Source: Accumulibacter sp. | GTDB lineage: Bacteria > Pseudomonadota > Gammaproteobacteria > Burkholderiales > Rhodocyclaceae | DNA: 64,000 bases | Reading direction: 5' to 3' | NCBI GenBank assembly: GCA_024235715.1 | Contig: JACKLW010000010.1 | Location: 1 to 64,000 of the forward strand | In this document: positions 26,475 to 37,071 of the stretch, piece after piece | Layout of the letters: every line of letters begins with the position of its first letter | Numbering within the stretch: position 1 is the stretch's first letter | Notes under the pieces: model-generated | Told to the model about the DNA's origin: nothing | The model's database searches: none | What the model saw: only the letters and a program-made list of their open reading frames with translations | Made by a program: the position numbers and the translations under genes

Positions 26475-26632
26475 CTTCCGCCCTGCGTGGCGGCGCATTC
26501 GCCGATCAGGCAGACCGCCCAGCCACGGCGCAACGCAGGATCTGCGCACGGGCGGTGCAGGCAAGCGCCCCGATGGGCGTCGTCGAAACCCGCCAGTTCG
26601 CCGTAAGGCAGGGCAGACATCTCTTCGGTCAT
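26471..26632 (-). CDS. 53-aa RseA-like N-terminal anti-sigma remnant
   Basis: A small ORF fitted exactly between rpoE and rseC. Its ATG at 26632 is two bases after the rpoE TAG, with AGGTGG as Shine-Dalgarno, and its TGA overlaps the rseC ATG. It begins MTEEMSALPYGELAG and later reads DPALRRGWAVCLIGE, which lines up with the RseA N-terminal domain pattern (SALxDGE ... xLxxxWxxYxLIxD). The protein then stops, so there is no transmembrane segment and no periplasmic domain, and the conserved Asp of DGE is Tyr. RseA normally holds sigma-E at the membrane. This may be a minimal soluble anti-sigma peptide or a decaying gene kept for coupling. No rseB is present. Confidence 0.65.
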   Translation of the reverse strand: MTEEMSALPYGELAGFDDAHRGACLHRPCADPALRRGWAVCLIGECAATQGGR

Positions 26633-26634
26633 GG

Positions 26635-27234
26635 CTACCACCTGCGGTCGATAGAGGTATCGAGCAGCGGCCGCAGTTTTTCCGCGACGGCTTCGCGAGC
26701 CCGGAAGATCCGCGACCGTACCGTGCCGATTGGACAGCTCATCGCCTCGGCAATTTCCTCATAGCTCAAGCCGTCTATCTCGCGCAGCACGATCGCGCTG
26801 CGCAGCTCGTCGGGCAGTCCCTCCATGGCGGCGTTGATCGTTTCGCCGATCTGCCTGGACTGCAGCAGACTCTCCGGTGTGTTGATGTCACGCAACTGAC
26901 TCGCATCCTCGAAACTCTCGGCATCCTGCGCATCAAACTCGGTCGACGTCGGCGCACGGCGTCCCTGGGCGACCAGATAGTTCTTGGCCGTGTTGATGCC
27001 AATACGATAAAGCCAGGTATAAAACGCGCTGTCGCCCCGAAACGACGGCAACGCCCGATAAGCCTTGATGAATGCTTCCTGCGCGACGTCCTCGACTTCC
27101 GACTGGTCGCGCACAAAACGCGACAGCAAGCGCACGAGCTTGCGCTGGTATTTTTGGACCAGCACCTCGAAGGCGTGCTTGTCGCCGGCCTGCGCGCGTT
27201 CAACCAGGACCTGGTCAATTTCGCGTTCACTCAT
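26635..27234 (-). CDS. rpoE: RNA polymerase sigma-E factor (AlgU/RpoE)
   Basis: A 199-aa ECF sigma factor close to RpoE/AlgU: it starts SEREIDQVLVERAQAGDKHAFEVLV, has region 2 (RFVRDQSEVEDVAQEAFIKAYRALP, FYTWLYRIGINTAKNYL) and region 4 (LPDELRSAIVLREIDGLSYEEIAEAMSCPIGTVRSRIFRAREAV). It controls the envelope stress response. It heads an operon with the RseA-like remnant, rseC, mucD and a glutaredoxin-like gene. A TATACT hexamer (27280-27285 on the minus strand) about 45 bp upstream is a possible -10. Confidence 0.97.
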   Translation of the reverse strand: MSEREIDQVLVERAQAGDKHAFEVLVQKYQRKLVRLLSRFVRDQSEVEDVAQEAFIKAYRALPSFRGDSAFYTWLYRIGINTAKNYLVAQGRRAPTSTEFDAQDAESFEDASQLRDINTPESLLQSRQIGETINAAMEGLPDELRSAIVLREIDGLSYEEIAEAMSCPIGTVRSRIFRAREAVAEKLRPLLDTSIDRRW

Positions 27235-27393
27235 GCTTTTTGCTTATCCTGTTGAAGGCGGTATCGTTATTTTCACAAAAGTATAGCGCAAGCCTCCCAT
27301 CGTCATCGTAACAGTGCGTGAGCACCTGCTGCTGACCCGCCCGAGCCTGGAAATCGTTCAGATCTGGACAGGATCATTGCGCGACGATGCACA

Positions 27394-27402
27394 TGCTATA
27401 GT
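27394..27402 (+). promoter_or_regulatory. Extended -10 promoter before nadB
   Basis: TGCTATAGT forms an extended -10 (TGn plus TATAGT) 30 bp upstream of the nadB GTG. It favours GTG 27432 over the in-frame TTG at 27402, which would overlap the -10 itself. Confidence 0.5.
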
Positions 27403-27431
27403 TGCAGCCCCTTCCCGGCAGGATCTCCAGC

Positions 27432-28986
<1,555 letters not shown>

Positions 28987-29015
<29 letters not shown>

Positions 29016-29421
29016 GTTCCGCCCGCCAGCGCAACCACAGGCGCAGCAGGCGAAACTGCATCGCCGGCATGCTGTCCGACAACAGGGTGAGACTGAGCAG
29101 CCGCCCGCTATCGCAGGAGCGCAGGCGGAGGACGATCATGCGGCTGAAAACGGCGGTATCCGGCTGCACCGCTGCGGAAATCATCTCGCCACTTTCCAGC
29201 AGAAAATCCAGATCGCCGTTGCCCGCCAAGCGCAGGCCGCGCACGCGCGAGCGGCGCAGGCTCCGCCACGCCGACCAGGCAATCATCATCAGCAGGAGAA
29301 GGCGTGGCGTCGGCGGCCAGGGCAACAGCAGCAGGCAGCCGCCCGCCACGGCGTGCATGGAAAACATCAGGCCAAACAGCAGACGCGAGCGGCGCAGCTC
29401 AATATGGATCGGGAAGCGCAT
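28987..29421 (-). CDS. YgfX-like small membrane protein
   Basis: A 144-aa protein with basic N-terminus IELRRSRLLFGLMF, two adjacent hydrophobic helices (FSMHAVAGGCLLLLPW and LLLLMMIAW) and a cytoplasmic C-terminal part ending DSMPAMQFRLLRLWLRW. This pattern (LL-x-DSM, F-R-x-LR-x-WLR) fits the YgfX family, inner-membrane proteins linked to SdhE/CptB in gammaproteobacteria and described as toxin-like. No sdhE/cptB lies next to it. It is 24 bp downstream of fabF and overlaps the end of convergent nadB. The identification is moderate. Confidence 0.7.
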
Positions 29422-29445
29422 GCACGCCGACCCCGACCTGCTGCA

Positions 29446-30684
29446 CTAGATCCGCTTCAGGACGACTGTCGCGTTGGTGCCACCAAAACCAAAGGAGTTC
29501 GAAATCGCGACGTCAATCTTGAGTGGGCGCGCCTCATTGGCGCAATAGTCGAGATCGCACGACTCGTCCTGATTGAAGATATTGATCGTCGGCGGCGAGA
29601 TCTGATGGTAGACCGCGAGCGCCGAGAACAGCGCCTCGACGCCGCCTGCCGCACCCAGCAGATGGCCGGTCATCGACTTGGTGGAATTGACCACGAGTTT
29701 CCTCGCGTGCTCTCCGAACGCGCGCTTGACGGCGATGGTTTCCGCCTTGTCGCCCAGCGGGGTCGAAGTGCCGTGCGCGTTGATATATTGCACGTCCTGC
29801 GCATTCAACCCGGCGTTGCGCAAGGCATTACTCATGCAACGCGCGGCGCCATCACCATCTTCGCATGGAGCAGTCATGTGATTGGCATCGGCACTCATGC
29901 CGAACCCGGCCAGCTCGCAGTAAATCCGGGCGCCGCGCGCCTTGGCATGCTCGTATTCCTCGAGCACCACCACGCCGGCACCTTCGCTGAGCACGAAGCC
30001 GTCCCGATCGCGGTCCCACGGACGGCTCGCCGTGTGCGGGTCGTCGTTGCGCGTCGACAGGGCTCGCGGGGCACAAAAGCCCCCCAGACCCAGTTTCGAC
30101 AGGCAACCTTCGGCGCCGCCGGCAATCATCACGTCGGCATCACCGTATTCGATCAGGCGGCCAGCATCGCCGATGCTGTGCGTTCCCGTCGAACAGGCAC
30201 TGACCAGCGAGATGTTGGGACCCTTGTAGCCATACATGATCGAGAGGTTGCCGGAGATCATGTTGATGATCGAACCCGGAACAAAAAACGGCGAAACCTT
30301 GCGCACGCCACCCGCGGCAAAATCGTCGCAGGTGGTCTCGATCATCGGCAGGCCGCCAATGCCCGAGCCGATCGACACTCCGACTCGCTCGGCCTGCACC
30401 GGATGCGCTTCGAGGCCTGCGTCGCGTATGGCCTGAATGCCTGCCGCCATGCCGTAGTGGATGAAGACATCCATGCGCCGCGCTTCCTTGACCGAGAGGT
30501 ACTGGCCAATGGCAAAGTCTCTGACCTCGCCGGCGATCTGCACGGGAAAGTTGGAAACATCGAAACGGGTGATCCGGTCAATCCCTGAGCGTCCGGCGAG
30601 GATGTTCTGCCAGGCGGCGTCAACGGTATTGCCAACCGGAGAAAGAATACCGAGGCCAGTAATTACGACTCTGCGACGTGCCAA
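29446..30684 (-). CDS. fabF: 3-oxoacyl-[ACP] synthase II
   Basis: A 412-aa condensing enzyme that elongates acyl-ACP with malonyl-ACP and controls temperature-dependent cis-vaccenate synthesis. The catalytic Cys is in SLVSACSTGTHSIGDA, the two His are in YINAHGTSTPLGD and STKSMTGHLLGAAGG, and the C-terminal signature SNSFGFGGTNATVVLKR is intact. It lies 113 bp downstream of acpP in the fab operon. Confidence 0.98.
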   Translation of the reverse strand: MARRRVVITGLGILSPVGNTVDAAWQNILAGRSGIDRITRFDVSNFPVQIAGEVRDFAIGQYLSVKEARRMDVFIHYGMAAGIQAIRDAGLEAHPVQAERVGVSIGSGIGGLPMIETTCDDFAAGGVRKVSPFFVPGSIINMISGNLSIMYGYKGPNISLVSACSTGTHSIGDAGRLIEYGDADVMIAGGAEGCLSKLGLGGFCAPRALSTRNDDPHTASRPWDRDRDGFVLSEGAGVVVLEEYEHAKARGARIYCELAGFGMSADANHMTAPCEDGDGAARCMSNALRNAGLNAQDVQYINAHGTSTPLGDKAETIAVKRAFGEHARKLVVNSTKSMTGHLLGAAGGVEALFSALAVYHQISPPTINIFNQDESCDLDYCANEARPLKIDVAISNSFGFGGTNATVVLKRI

Positions 30685-30797
30685 ATTATGCTCCGAGGGT
30701 AGAATATTCTGGGCCGGGAGAATTCATCTTGCGATCACACCCCCCGCAGGAAATGGCCCGTAGCAGAGCCTGACCGCAGGGAGGCTGGAGCGGAGAA

Positions 30798-31034
30798 CTA
30801 CTTCTTGTGAGCGTTAACGTAATCGATCGCCTGTTGAACGGTGGTGATCTTCTCGGCTTCGTCGTCCGGGATCTCGCACTCGAACTCTTCTTCCAGAGCC
30901 ATCACCAGTTCGACCGTATCCAGCGAGTCGGCACCGAGATCATCGACAAACGATGACTCGTTCTTGATGTCGGCTTCATTGACCCCGAGTTGTTCGGCGA
31001 CGATCTTCTTGACACGTTGCTCAATATTTTCCAT
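30798..31034 (-). CDS. acpP: Acyl carrier protein
   Basis: A 78-aa acidic carrier protein of type II fatty-acid synthesis. The phosphopantetheine attachment Ser is in the conserved motif [18 protein letters not shown]. The start at ATG 31034 is supported by AAGGAGC at good spacing; a TTG one codon earlier is unlikely. AcpS (17734-18114) would convert it to the holo form. It sits between fabG and fabF as usual. Confidence 0.98.
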   Translation of the reverse strand: MENIEQRVKKIVAEQLGVNEADIKNESSFVDDLGADSLDTVELVMALEEEFECEIPDDEAEKITTVQQAIDYVNAHKK

Positions 31035-31153
31035 CAAAGTGCTCCTTCTCAGAGTTCATGTGTAAAACAGAAATGCGCCATTCTAGCAAAATGCCCCCAA
31101 CTTACCAATCATCAGTCCATTGCACCGGCATGCGTCCTGGCGCCGAACCGATC

Positions 31154-31897
31154 TCAGCCGGTGAACATGCCGCCGTTGACGTGGATCGTCGTGCCGGTAA
31201 CGTAGCCAGCGCCTGGCGAAGCCAGGAAGGAAACGGCCGCCGCAACTTCCTGCGGAGAACCGAGACGGGCAAGCGGAATACCGCTCAGCAGGGCATCGCG
31301 CTGCTTGTCGTCCAGAGCCCTGGTCATGTCGGTATCGATCAGGCCGGGGGCGACACAGTTGACCGTGATGTTGCGACTGCCCAGTTCTCTGGCCAGCGCA
31401 CGGCTCATTCCGGCGACCCCGGCCTTGGCTGCACAGTAATTGGCCTGACCGGCATTCCCCGCGTGGCCGACCACCGAAGTGACGTTGATGATCCGGCCTC
31501 GCCGGGCCTTCATCATCCCCCGCATGACCGCCCGGCAAAGGCGAAAGACCGCTTTCAGGTTGGTGTCGAGCACTGCCTCCCACTCATCATCCTTGAGGCG
31601 CATCGACAGGTTGTCACGCGTGATTCCGGCGTTGTTGACCAGTACCGACACTGCGCCATGGGTCTTCTCGATGGAACTGATCAGCGCGTCGACCTGGGCA
31701 GCATCACGCACTTCCAGCACGGCACCCTCGCCTTTGCTGCCGGCAGCGCGCAGCGCCGCCGAGATCCTTGCCGCGCCGTCGACGGTCGTTGCCGTCCCGA
31801 TCACGGTCGCGCCCAGGCGGCCCAGTTCGAGGGCGACCGCCTCGCCGATGCCGCGTGAAGCCCCGGTAACCAGTGCCACTTCCCCGTCGAGCGTCAT
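31154..31897 (-). CDS. fabG: 3-oxoacyl-[ACP] reductase
   Basis: A 247-aa NADPH-dependent short-chain dehydrogenase that reduces 3-oxoacyl-ACP. The cofactor motif is VTGASRGIGEAVALELG, NNAGITRDN is present, and the catalytic Ser-Tyr-Lys triad lies in INVTSVVGHAGNAGQANYCAAKAG. The C-terminus is YVTGTTIHVNGGM. The ATG overlaps the fabD stop (ATGA). Confidence 0.98.
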   Translation of the reverse strand: MTLDGEVALVTGASRGIGEAVALELGRLGATVIGTATTVDGAARISAALRAAGSKGEGAVLEVRDAAQVDALISSIEKTHGAVSVLVNNAGITRDNLSMRLKDDEWEAVLDTNLKAVFRLCRAVMRGMMKARRGRIINVTSVVGHAGNAGQANYCAAKAGVAGMSRALARELGSRNITVNCVAPGLIDTDMTRALDDKQRDALLSGIPLARLGSPQEVAAAVSFLASPGAGYVTGTTIHVNGGMFTG

Positions 31898-32844
31898 GAG
31901 CCCTGCTCCAGATTGGCAATGCCCGCTTCAATTGCGGCGAGATCGGCAAGCGCGACGCCGGCCAGCGTCGGCGCGCAACGCTTGACAAGACCTGCGAGAA
32001 CCTTGCCCGGCCCGCATTCGGCTACCGTCGTGATGTCCATCGCTGCCATCTTGCGCATCGTCTCGACCCAGCGTACCGGCGAGTATGCCTGCCGGATCAG
32101 GGCGTCCTTGATGCGCACGGGATCCGACTCGATCGCCACATCGGCGTTGTTGATCAGCGGAAACTGCGGCGCAGCGAAGCTCAACTCCGCCAGCCGGGCG
32201 GCCAGCTTGTCTGCTGCCGGCCGGATCAGCGACGAGTGAAAGGGGGCCGACACCGGCAACAGCAAGGCACGCTTGGCTCCACGCGCCTTGCATCCTTCGC
32301 AGGCGCGCGCCACGGCAGCCTTGCTGCCGGCGATCACCGTCTGCCCGGGACCGTTGAAATTGACCGGCTCGACGACCTGTCCATCGCCTGCTTCTGCGGC
32401 AGCTTCGGCACAGGCCTCGGCAATCTTTTCGTCATCGAGGCCGAGGATGGCGGCCATTGCGCCGGCACCGGCCGGCACTGCTTCCTGCATCGCGGCAGCG
32501 CGCAGCCGGACCAGCGGCACGGCGTCGGCGAAGGCGATGACTCCGGCAGCAACCAGCGCCGAGTACTCCCCGAGGCTGTGTCCGGCGACGACTGCCGGCG
32601 GCCTGCCGCCACGATCGAGCCAAAGGCGATAGACGGCAACGCCGGCAGTCAGCATCACCGGCTGCGTATTGACTGTCTGGGCCAGCGCTTCGGCCGGACC
32701 ATCGGCAAGCAACCGCCAGAGATCCTGCGACAGCGCAGCCGAAGCTTCGTCAAAGGTCGCTCGCAGTATCGAGGAGTCGCCATAGGCGGCCATCATCCCT
32801 ACCGATTGCGAACCCTGACCCGGAAAAACAAACGCCAGACCCAT
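31894..32844 (-). CDS. fabD: Malonyl-CoA-[ACP] transacylase
   Basis: A 316-aa enzyme that moves malonyl from CoA to ACP. The start MGLAFVFPGQGSQ at ATG 32844 is the family N-terminus; an upstream TTG at 32862 is unlikely. The nucleophile Ser lies in VAGHSLGEYSALVAAG, and the His is in LLPVSAPFHSSLIRPAA. A GGAAAG Shine-Dalgarno precedes the ATG. It follows fabH after 14 bp and overlaps fabG by four bases. Confidence 0.97.
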   Translation of the reverse strand: MGLAFVFPGQGSQSVGMMAAYGDSSILRATFDEASAALSQDLWRLLADGPAEALAQTVNTQPVMLTAGVAVYRLWLDRGGRPPAVVAGHSLGEYSALVAAGVIAFADAVPLVRLRAAAMQEAVPAGAGAMAAILGLDDEKIAEACAEAAAEAGDGQVVEPVNFNGPGQTVIAGSKAAVARACEGCKARGAKRALLLPVSAPFHSSLIRPAADKLAARLAELSFAAPQFPLINNADVAIESDPVRIKDALIRQAYSPVRWVETMRKMAAMDITTVAECGPGKVLAGLVKRCAPTLAGVALADLAAIEAGIANLEQGS

Positions 32845-32858
32845 GCTTCTTTCCTCTA

Positions 32859-33818
32859 TCAAAGCTCGAGCAGCACCGCGCCCCAGGTAAAGCCGCCACC
32901 GACGCCTTCGAGCATCACTTTCTGCCCCGCCCGTATGCGCCCGTCACGAACCGCCTCATCCAGCGCCAGCGGAACCGACGCCGCCGACGTATTGCCATGC
33001 CGATCGACGCTGACGACCACCTTGTCCATCGGCATCCTGATTCTCTTCGCCGTCGCTTCCAGGATGCGGATATTCGCCTGGTGCGGAATCAGCCAGTCGA
33101 TCTCGGACGGCGCAATGCCGGCCGCCGCGCAGCATTCGTCGGCAACCTCCGCAAGCACGCGAACGGCGAACTTGAATACCGCCTGACCGTCCATGCGCAG
33201 GAAAGGGTCGCCGATAACCTTGCCACCGCAAATGCTGCCCGGAACCGAAAGAATGCCGTGGTGAGCACCGTCGGCGTGCAGGGCGGTCGCCAGGATCCCA
33301 GGCTTGTCGGAAGCCTCGAGGATGACCGCGCCGGCACCGTCGCCAAAGAGAACGCAGGTGCCACGATCCGACCAGTCGAGAATGCGCGAAAAGACCTCGG
33401 CGCCAACCACCAGCGCCCGACGATGACTGCCGGAGCGGATGAATTTCTCGGCGATCGTCAGTCCGTACACGAAACCGCTGCAAACCGCCTGCACATCGAA
33501 CGCGGTCGCACCGCGGTTGCCCAACTTGCTCTGCAGCAGGCAGGCGGTGCTTGGAAAGATGAAGTCCGGGGTCGAGGTCGCAACGACGATCAAGTCCAGG
33601 TCAGCGGCGTCCAGGCCGGCGGCAGCCAGCGCCCGGCGGCTCGCCTCCAGGGCCAGATCGCTGGCCGTCTCGTCGGGGGCAGCAAGGTGACGAGAACGGA
33701 TGCCGGTCCGGCTGACAATCCACTCGTCACTGGTTTCGATGCCCCGTTTGGCGAGATCATCATTGCTGACCGGCTGACCCGGCAGAAAACTGCCGATACC
33801 GGTAATGCGGGAGAACAT
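32859..33818 (-). CDS. fabH: 3-oxoacyl-[ACP] synthase III
   Basis: A 319-aa initiating condensing enzyme that joins acetyl-CoA with malonyl-ACP. The Cys-His-Asn triad is in [27 protein letters not shown] and [15 protein letters not shown]. The start at ATG 33818 ([14 protein letters not shown]) gives the standard length; the longer upstream open frame is not FabH-like. The plsX stop is one base away. Confidence 0.98.
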   Translation of the reverse strand: MFSRITGIGSFLPGQPVSNDDLAKRGIETSDEWIVSRTGIRSRHLAAPDETASDLALEASRRALAAAGLDAADLDLIVVATSTPDFIFPSTACLLQSKLGNRGATAFDVQAVCSGFVYGLTIAEKFIRSGSHRRALVVGAEVFSRILDWSDRGTCVLFGDGAGAVILEASDKPGILATALHADGAHHGILSVPGSICGGKVIGDPFLRMDGQAVFKFAVRVLAEVADECCAAAGIAPSEIDWLIPHQANIRILEATAKRIRMPMDKVVVSVDRHGNTSAASVPLALDEAVRDGRIRAGQKVMLEGVGGGFTWGAVLLEL

Positions 33819-33819
33819 T

Positions 33820-34836
33820 CTATGCGGTCTCCAGAAGCGGTTGTTGGCGTTGCGCGACGCGTTCAGTGATTCGGGCCAGAACGCCGCTCCGCGCTTCTTC
33901 TGCAGCACGCTGCAGCGCAAACCCGAAGCTGAAGACGTCGGCCGAGCCGTGGCTCTTGACGACGATACCCTTCAAGCCGAGCAAGGTGGCGCCGTTGTAC
34001 TTGCGATGATCGACACGGTTCTTGAACCGGTTGACGACCGGCAGCGCGATCAGCGCAGCCAGCTTGGTGAACAGGTTGCGCCTGAATTCCTGGCGCAGGA
34101 ATGTCGCCAGGAGCTGTGCCAGGCCTTCCGAGGACTTGAGCGCGACATTGCCCACGAAACCATCGCAGACGATGACGTCAGCCTGACCCTTGTAGAGGCC
34201 ATCACCTTCGATATTGCCAACGAAGTTCAGGCCCGAGTCCCACAGCAGCTCTGCGGCGCGCTTGACGACATCGTTACCCTTGATCTCTTCCTGACCGATG
34301 TTCAGGATGCCGACCGTCGGCCGATCCCGATGCTCGACGGCGGAAACCAGCGACGAGCCCATGATCCCGAACTGGAGCAGATGCTCGGGGCTGCAATCGA
34401 CGTTGGCGCCGAGGTCGAGCACATGCGCGTGCCCGTTCATGGTTGGCAGGACGCCGCAGATGGCCGGTCGGTCGATCCCCGGCAGCATCTTCAGGACGAA
34501 GCGGGAAATAGCCATCAAGGCCCCCGTGTTGCCTGCCGAAACACAGGCATCTGCCTCGCCGCCCTTGACCAGACTGACGGCCACGCGCATTGAGGAATCC
34601 TTCTTGTTGCGCAGCGCCAGCGACGGCGACTCGTCCATGGCGACCACCTGACTCGCGTGGCGCACGACGACGCGACCGATGGCCACGTCGCCGACGAGGG
34701 GGATGATCGTCTCGGCCAGACCCACCAGGATCACCCGCACGTCGGCGTTGTCACGCACGAAATCGAGCGCCGCCGGGACGGTCACCTGCGGACCGTGATC
34801 CCCGCCCATGCAGTCGATGGCGACGGTAGTGGTCAT
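33820..34836 (-). CDS. plsX: Phosphate acyltransferase PlsX
   Basis: A 338-aa enzyme that makes acyl-phosphate from acyl-ACP for phosphatidic acid synthesis by PlsY. The start [15 protein letters not shown] at ATG 34836 is the family N-terminus, with [10 protein letters not shown] and [12 protein letters not shown] further on. It sits in the conserved rpmF-plsX-fabH order. The open frame upstream of 34836 is not conserved. Confidence 0.97.
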   Translation of the reverse strand: MTTTVAIDCMGGDHGPQVTVPAALDFVRDNADVRVILVGLAETIIPLVGDVAIGRVVVRHASQVVAMDESPSLALRNKKDSSMRVAVSLVKGGEADACVSAGNTGALMAISRFVLKMLPGIDRPAICGVLPTMNGHAHVLDLGANVDCSPEHLLQFGIMGSSLVSAVEHRDRPTVGILNIGQEEIKGNDVVKRAAELLWDSGLNFVGNIEGDGLYKGQADVIVCDGFVGNVALKSSEGLAQLLATFLRQEFRRNLFTKLAALIALPVVNRFKNRVDHRKYNGATLLGLKGIVVKSHGSADVFSFGFALQRAAEEARSGVLARITERVAQRQQPLLETA

Positions 34837-34905
34837 CAGCGGACAGACGAAAGAAAAGGCAGGCAGCTCACCATCACGGGAGCCTGCCTGCCCCATCCGA
34901 AAGAA

Positions 34906-35085
34906 TCACTCGCCTGCGTCCTTGCCGACCTTCTTGCCGCGATAGTGCCCCGTTGGACTGACATGATGACGCAGATGCACCTCGCCGGTGGTCGGCTCAA
35001 CAGCCAGCGGCGGGTTGCCCAGGGAGTCGTGCGCACGATGCATGCCGCGCTTCGACGGGGATTTCTTGTTCTGTTGAACAGCCAT
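34906..35085 (-). CDS. rpmF: 50S ribosomal protein L32
   Basis: A 59-aa ribosomal protein read from ATG 35085: it starts [20 protein letters not shown] and ends KKVGKDAGE, with [12 protein letters not shown] in between. L32 proteins of this kind lack the Cys-rich zinc ribbon, as seen here. It lies between yceD and plsX, the standard proteobacterial arrangement tying ribosome and lipid synthesis together. Confidence 0.97.
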   Translation of the reverse strand: MAVQQNKKSPSKRGMHRAHDSLGNPPLAVEPTTGEVHLRHHVSPTGHYRGKKVGKDAGE

Positions 35086-35109
35086 GACGAACTCCTAAAA
35101 TCAAACTCA

Positions 35110-35601
35110 CTAGGCCCTGCCCTTGAGGCCGGCCAAAACTGAAAATGGCGACTCACTCGCCGACCGCTGCCCGGCAGCGGGCAGCGCACAATCCTCGTGA
35201 CGCGGCACCGTAGGCAGCGCCAGAAGGATTTCATCCTCGATCAACTCAACGACGTCGAGTTCCTTCTGAAGCGGCAGGAAATCCCTGGAATCATCCTCCA
35301 ACTCCTCCTGCGTCAAGTCGCCGTCACCATCCATGAACTCAAGCAGACTGCGCAACGCCAGCGGGTACGGCATCGCTTCCAGGCAACGCTGGCAGCAGAG
35401 GGATACGACGCCATCGATCCGAACCAGCAACTGTGACCTGTTGCGAGACCCGACACTGCCTTCCAGCCGATAGCGCACACTGCCCGCCGAATCCGCCAGC
35501 TGATCGGCCAGACGCGGCAGCCTGGCGAGAGGCAGATCGCCTTGCAGCGAAGCTCGCTCAAGTCCGAAAGCCAGACTATCAATGACCACGCGTCGCGACA
35601 T
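35110..35601 (-). CDS. yceD: YceD-family (DUF177) protein
   Basis: A 163-aa DUF177 protein. The two-Cys motif LCCQRCLEAM and the acidic C-terminal half (DFLPLQKELDVVELIEDEILLALP) are typical. YceD is linked to 23S rRNA accumulation or large-subunit biogenesis. It is the first gene of the yceD-rpmF-plsX-fab series and is divergent from maf. Confidence 0.92.
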   Translation of the reverse strand: MSRRVVIDSLAFGLERASLQGDLPLARLPRLADQLADSAGSVRYRLEGSVGSRNRSQLLVRIDGVVSLCCQRCLEAMPYPLALRSLLEFMDGDGDLTQEELEDDSRDFLPLQKELDVVELIEDEILLALPTVPRHEDCALPAAGQRSASESPFSVLAGLKGRA

Positions 35602-35717
35602 AAGGCCGGCATGATATTATTTTCGGCTTTTGAAGTCAAAGCAGAGGCGTCGCAAAACAGGCTATTTGCGGTTTTTTTCTGCGACGCCCGGAATTTCAAC
35701 CAGTTAGCGGCCAGCAG

Positions 35718-36302
35718 ATGCCCGGACCCACCCTCATTCTCGCCTCGACCTCACCGTTCAGACGGCAACTGCTGAGCCGCCTTGGCCTGCCCTTCGAAAC
35801 CGCCGACCCGGCGGTTGACGAAACGCCGTTGCCCGGCGAAGCGCCTGAAGCGAGCGCCATGCGCCTGTCGGAGGCAAAGGCGCGGGCCGTCGCCACCGCT
35901 TTTCCCGATGCGCTGATAATCGGCAGCGACCAGGTCGCCTGCCTTGACGGCCAGGTCTTCGGCAAACCCGGAAATCACGAAAACGCGATGCGCCAGTTGC
36001 AGACCATGCGTGGTCGTCGCGTCAACTTCTTCACCGGACTCTGCCTCCTCGACGCGAAGAGCGGCAGGGTCCATCTGCGCGGGGTACCGACCCTGGTCAC
36101 CTTCCGGGATCTGAGCGACGACGAAATCGAAAACTACCTGCGCAAGGAACAGCCCTACAACTGCGCGGGCAGCGCGAAGTCGGAAGGACTGGGAATCGCG
36201 CTAATCGCCCGGATCGACGGCGGCGACCCCAACGCACTGATCGGCCTGCCCTTGATAGCGCTCTGCGACCTGCTACGTATCGAGAACATATCTGCATTAT
36301 AA
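35718..36302 (+). CDS. maf: Maf-family nucleoside triphosphate pyrophosphatase
   Basis: A 194-aa house-cleaning pyrophosphatase that hydrolyses non-canonical or modified nucleotides. Family motifs: [19 protein letters not shown], the Glu/Asp region [28 protein letters not shown] and [13 protein letters not shown] with [12 protein letters not shown] at the end. The sequence resembles the YceF (m7GTP) subfamily found beside yceD-rpmF in enterobacteria. It is divergent from yceD. Confidence 0.95.
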   Translation: MPGPTLILASTSPFRRQLLSRLGLPFETADPAVDETPLPGEAPEASAMRLSEAKARAVATAFPDALIIGSDQVACLDGQVFGKPGNHENAMRQLQTMRGRRVNFFTGLCLLDAKSGRVHLRGVPTLVTFRDLSDDEIENYLRKEQPYNCAGSAKSEGLGIALIARIDGGDPNALIGLPLIALCDLLRIENISAL

Positions 36303-36335
36303 TCATAGCATTACGGATTCAATGCAAGGTAACTT

Positions 36336-37046
36336 ATGAACAGTGGCAGGCTGTTTCTCATCCCCGTCCCGCTCGGCCCGACGGCCGTTGCCGCGGTACT
36401 TCCCCAGCAGGTGGTGACCTGCGCGCGAGGACTTGGTCATTTCGTTGCCGAAAACGCCAGGTCGGCGCGCGCCTTCCTCAAATTGCTGCCACCGGACCGG
36501 CCGCTACAGCAGATCTCGATCCAGGAACTCAACGATCACACGCCGCCCAGCGCACTCCCGGCACTGCTGACACCACTTCTGGCCGGGAACGACGTCGGGC
36601 TGATCTCCGAAGCCGGCTGTCCGGCTGTAGCCGATCCTGGCGCCACACTGGTCGCCCTGGCTCAGCAACAGGGCGTCCAGGTCGTTCCGCTGGTTGGCCC
36701 CTCGTCGATCCTGCTGGCCTTGATGGGTTCCGGGTTGAGCGGGCAGAGCTTCGCCTTCCACGGCTATCTGCCGAGCGCCCCGCGGGAAAGGGAAAAGCGC
36801 CTGCGGGAACTGGAGAAGGAATCGCGACAGGGGCAGCGCACGCAAATCTTCATCGAGACGCCCTACCGCAACCAGCAGATGTTCGAATCGCTGCTCAAGG
36901 CGTGCGTCCCGGAGACGCGCGTCTGCATCGCTACCGACCTTACGCTCGACAGTGAGCAGATCAGGACTCGTCCGGTTTCAGCGTGGCGGCGCCAGGCACA
37001 GCCGAAGCTCAATCGCCGGCCGACGGTATTCCTGCTGCAGGCCTAG
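36336..37046 (+). CDS. RsmI-like tetrapyrrole-methylase family methyltransferase
   Basis: A 236-aa SAM-dependent methyltransferase of the tetrapyrrole methylase superfamily. It begins GRLFLIPVPLG and contains GLISEAGCPAVADPGATLV, VVPLVGPSSILLALMGSGLSG and FAFHGYLP, all shared with RsmI, the 16S rRNA C1402 2'-O-methylase. It is shorter than full RsmI (about 285 aa), and the GxPxxxNxxD start is altered, so it is the shorter paralog found next to maf in betaproteobacteria. The substrate is not certain. It starts 33 bp after maf. Confidence 0.85.
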   Translation: MNSGRLFLIPVPLGPTAVAAVLPQQVVTCARGLGHFVAENARSARAFLKLLPPDRPLQQISIQELNDHTPPSALPALLTPLLAGNDVGLISEAGCPAVADPGATLVALAQQQGVQVVPLVGPSSILLALMGSGLSGQSFAFHGYLPSAPREREKRLRELEKESRQGQRTQIFIETPYRNQQMFESLLKACVPETRVCIATDLTLDSEQIRTRPVSAWRRQAQPKLNRRPTVFLLQA

Positions 37047-37071
37047 CGACTGCCGCTTAACCCAACAAGCC

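Noticed and set aside
30685-30797. Possible extra gene between acpP and fabF
   Set aside because: Only 113 bp with no start or coding pattern; a normal spacer in fab operons.
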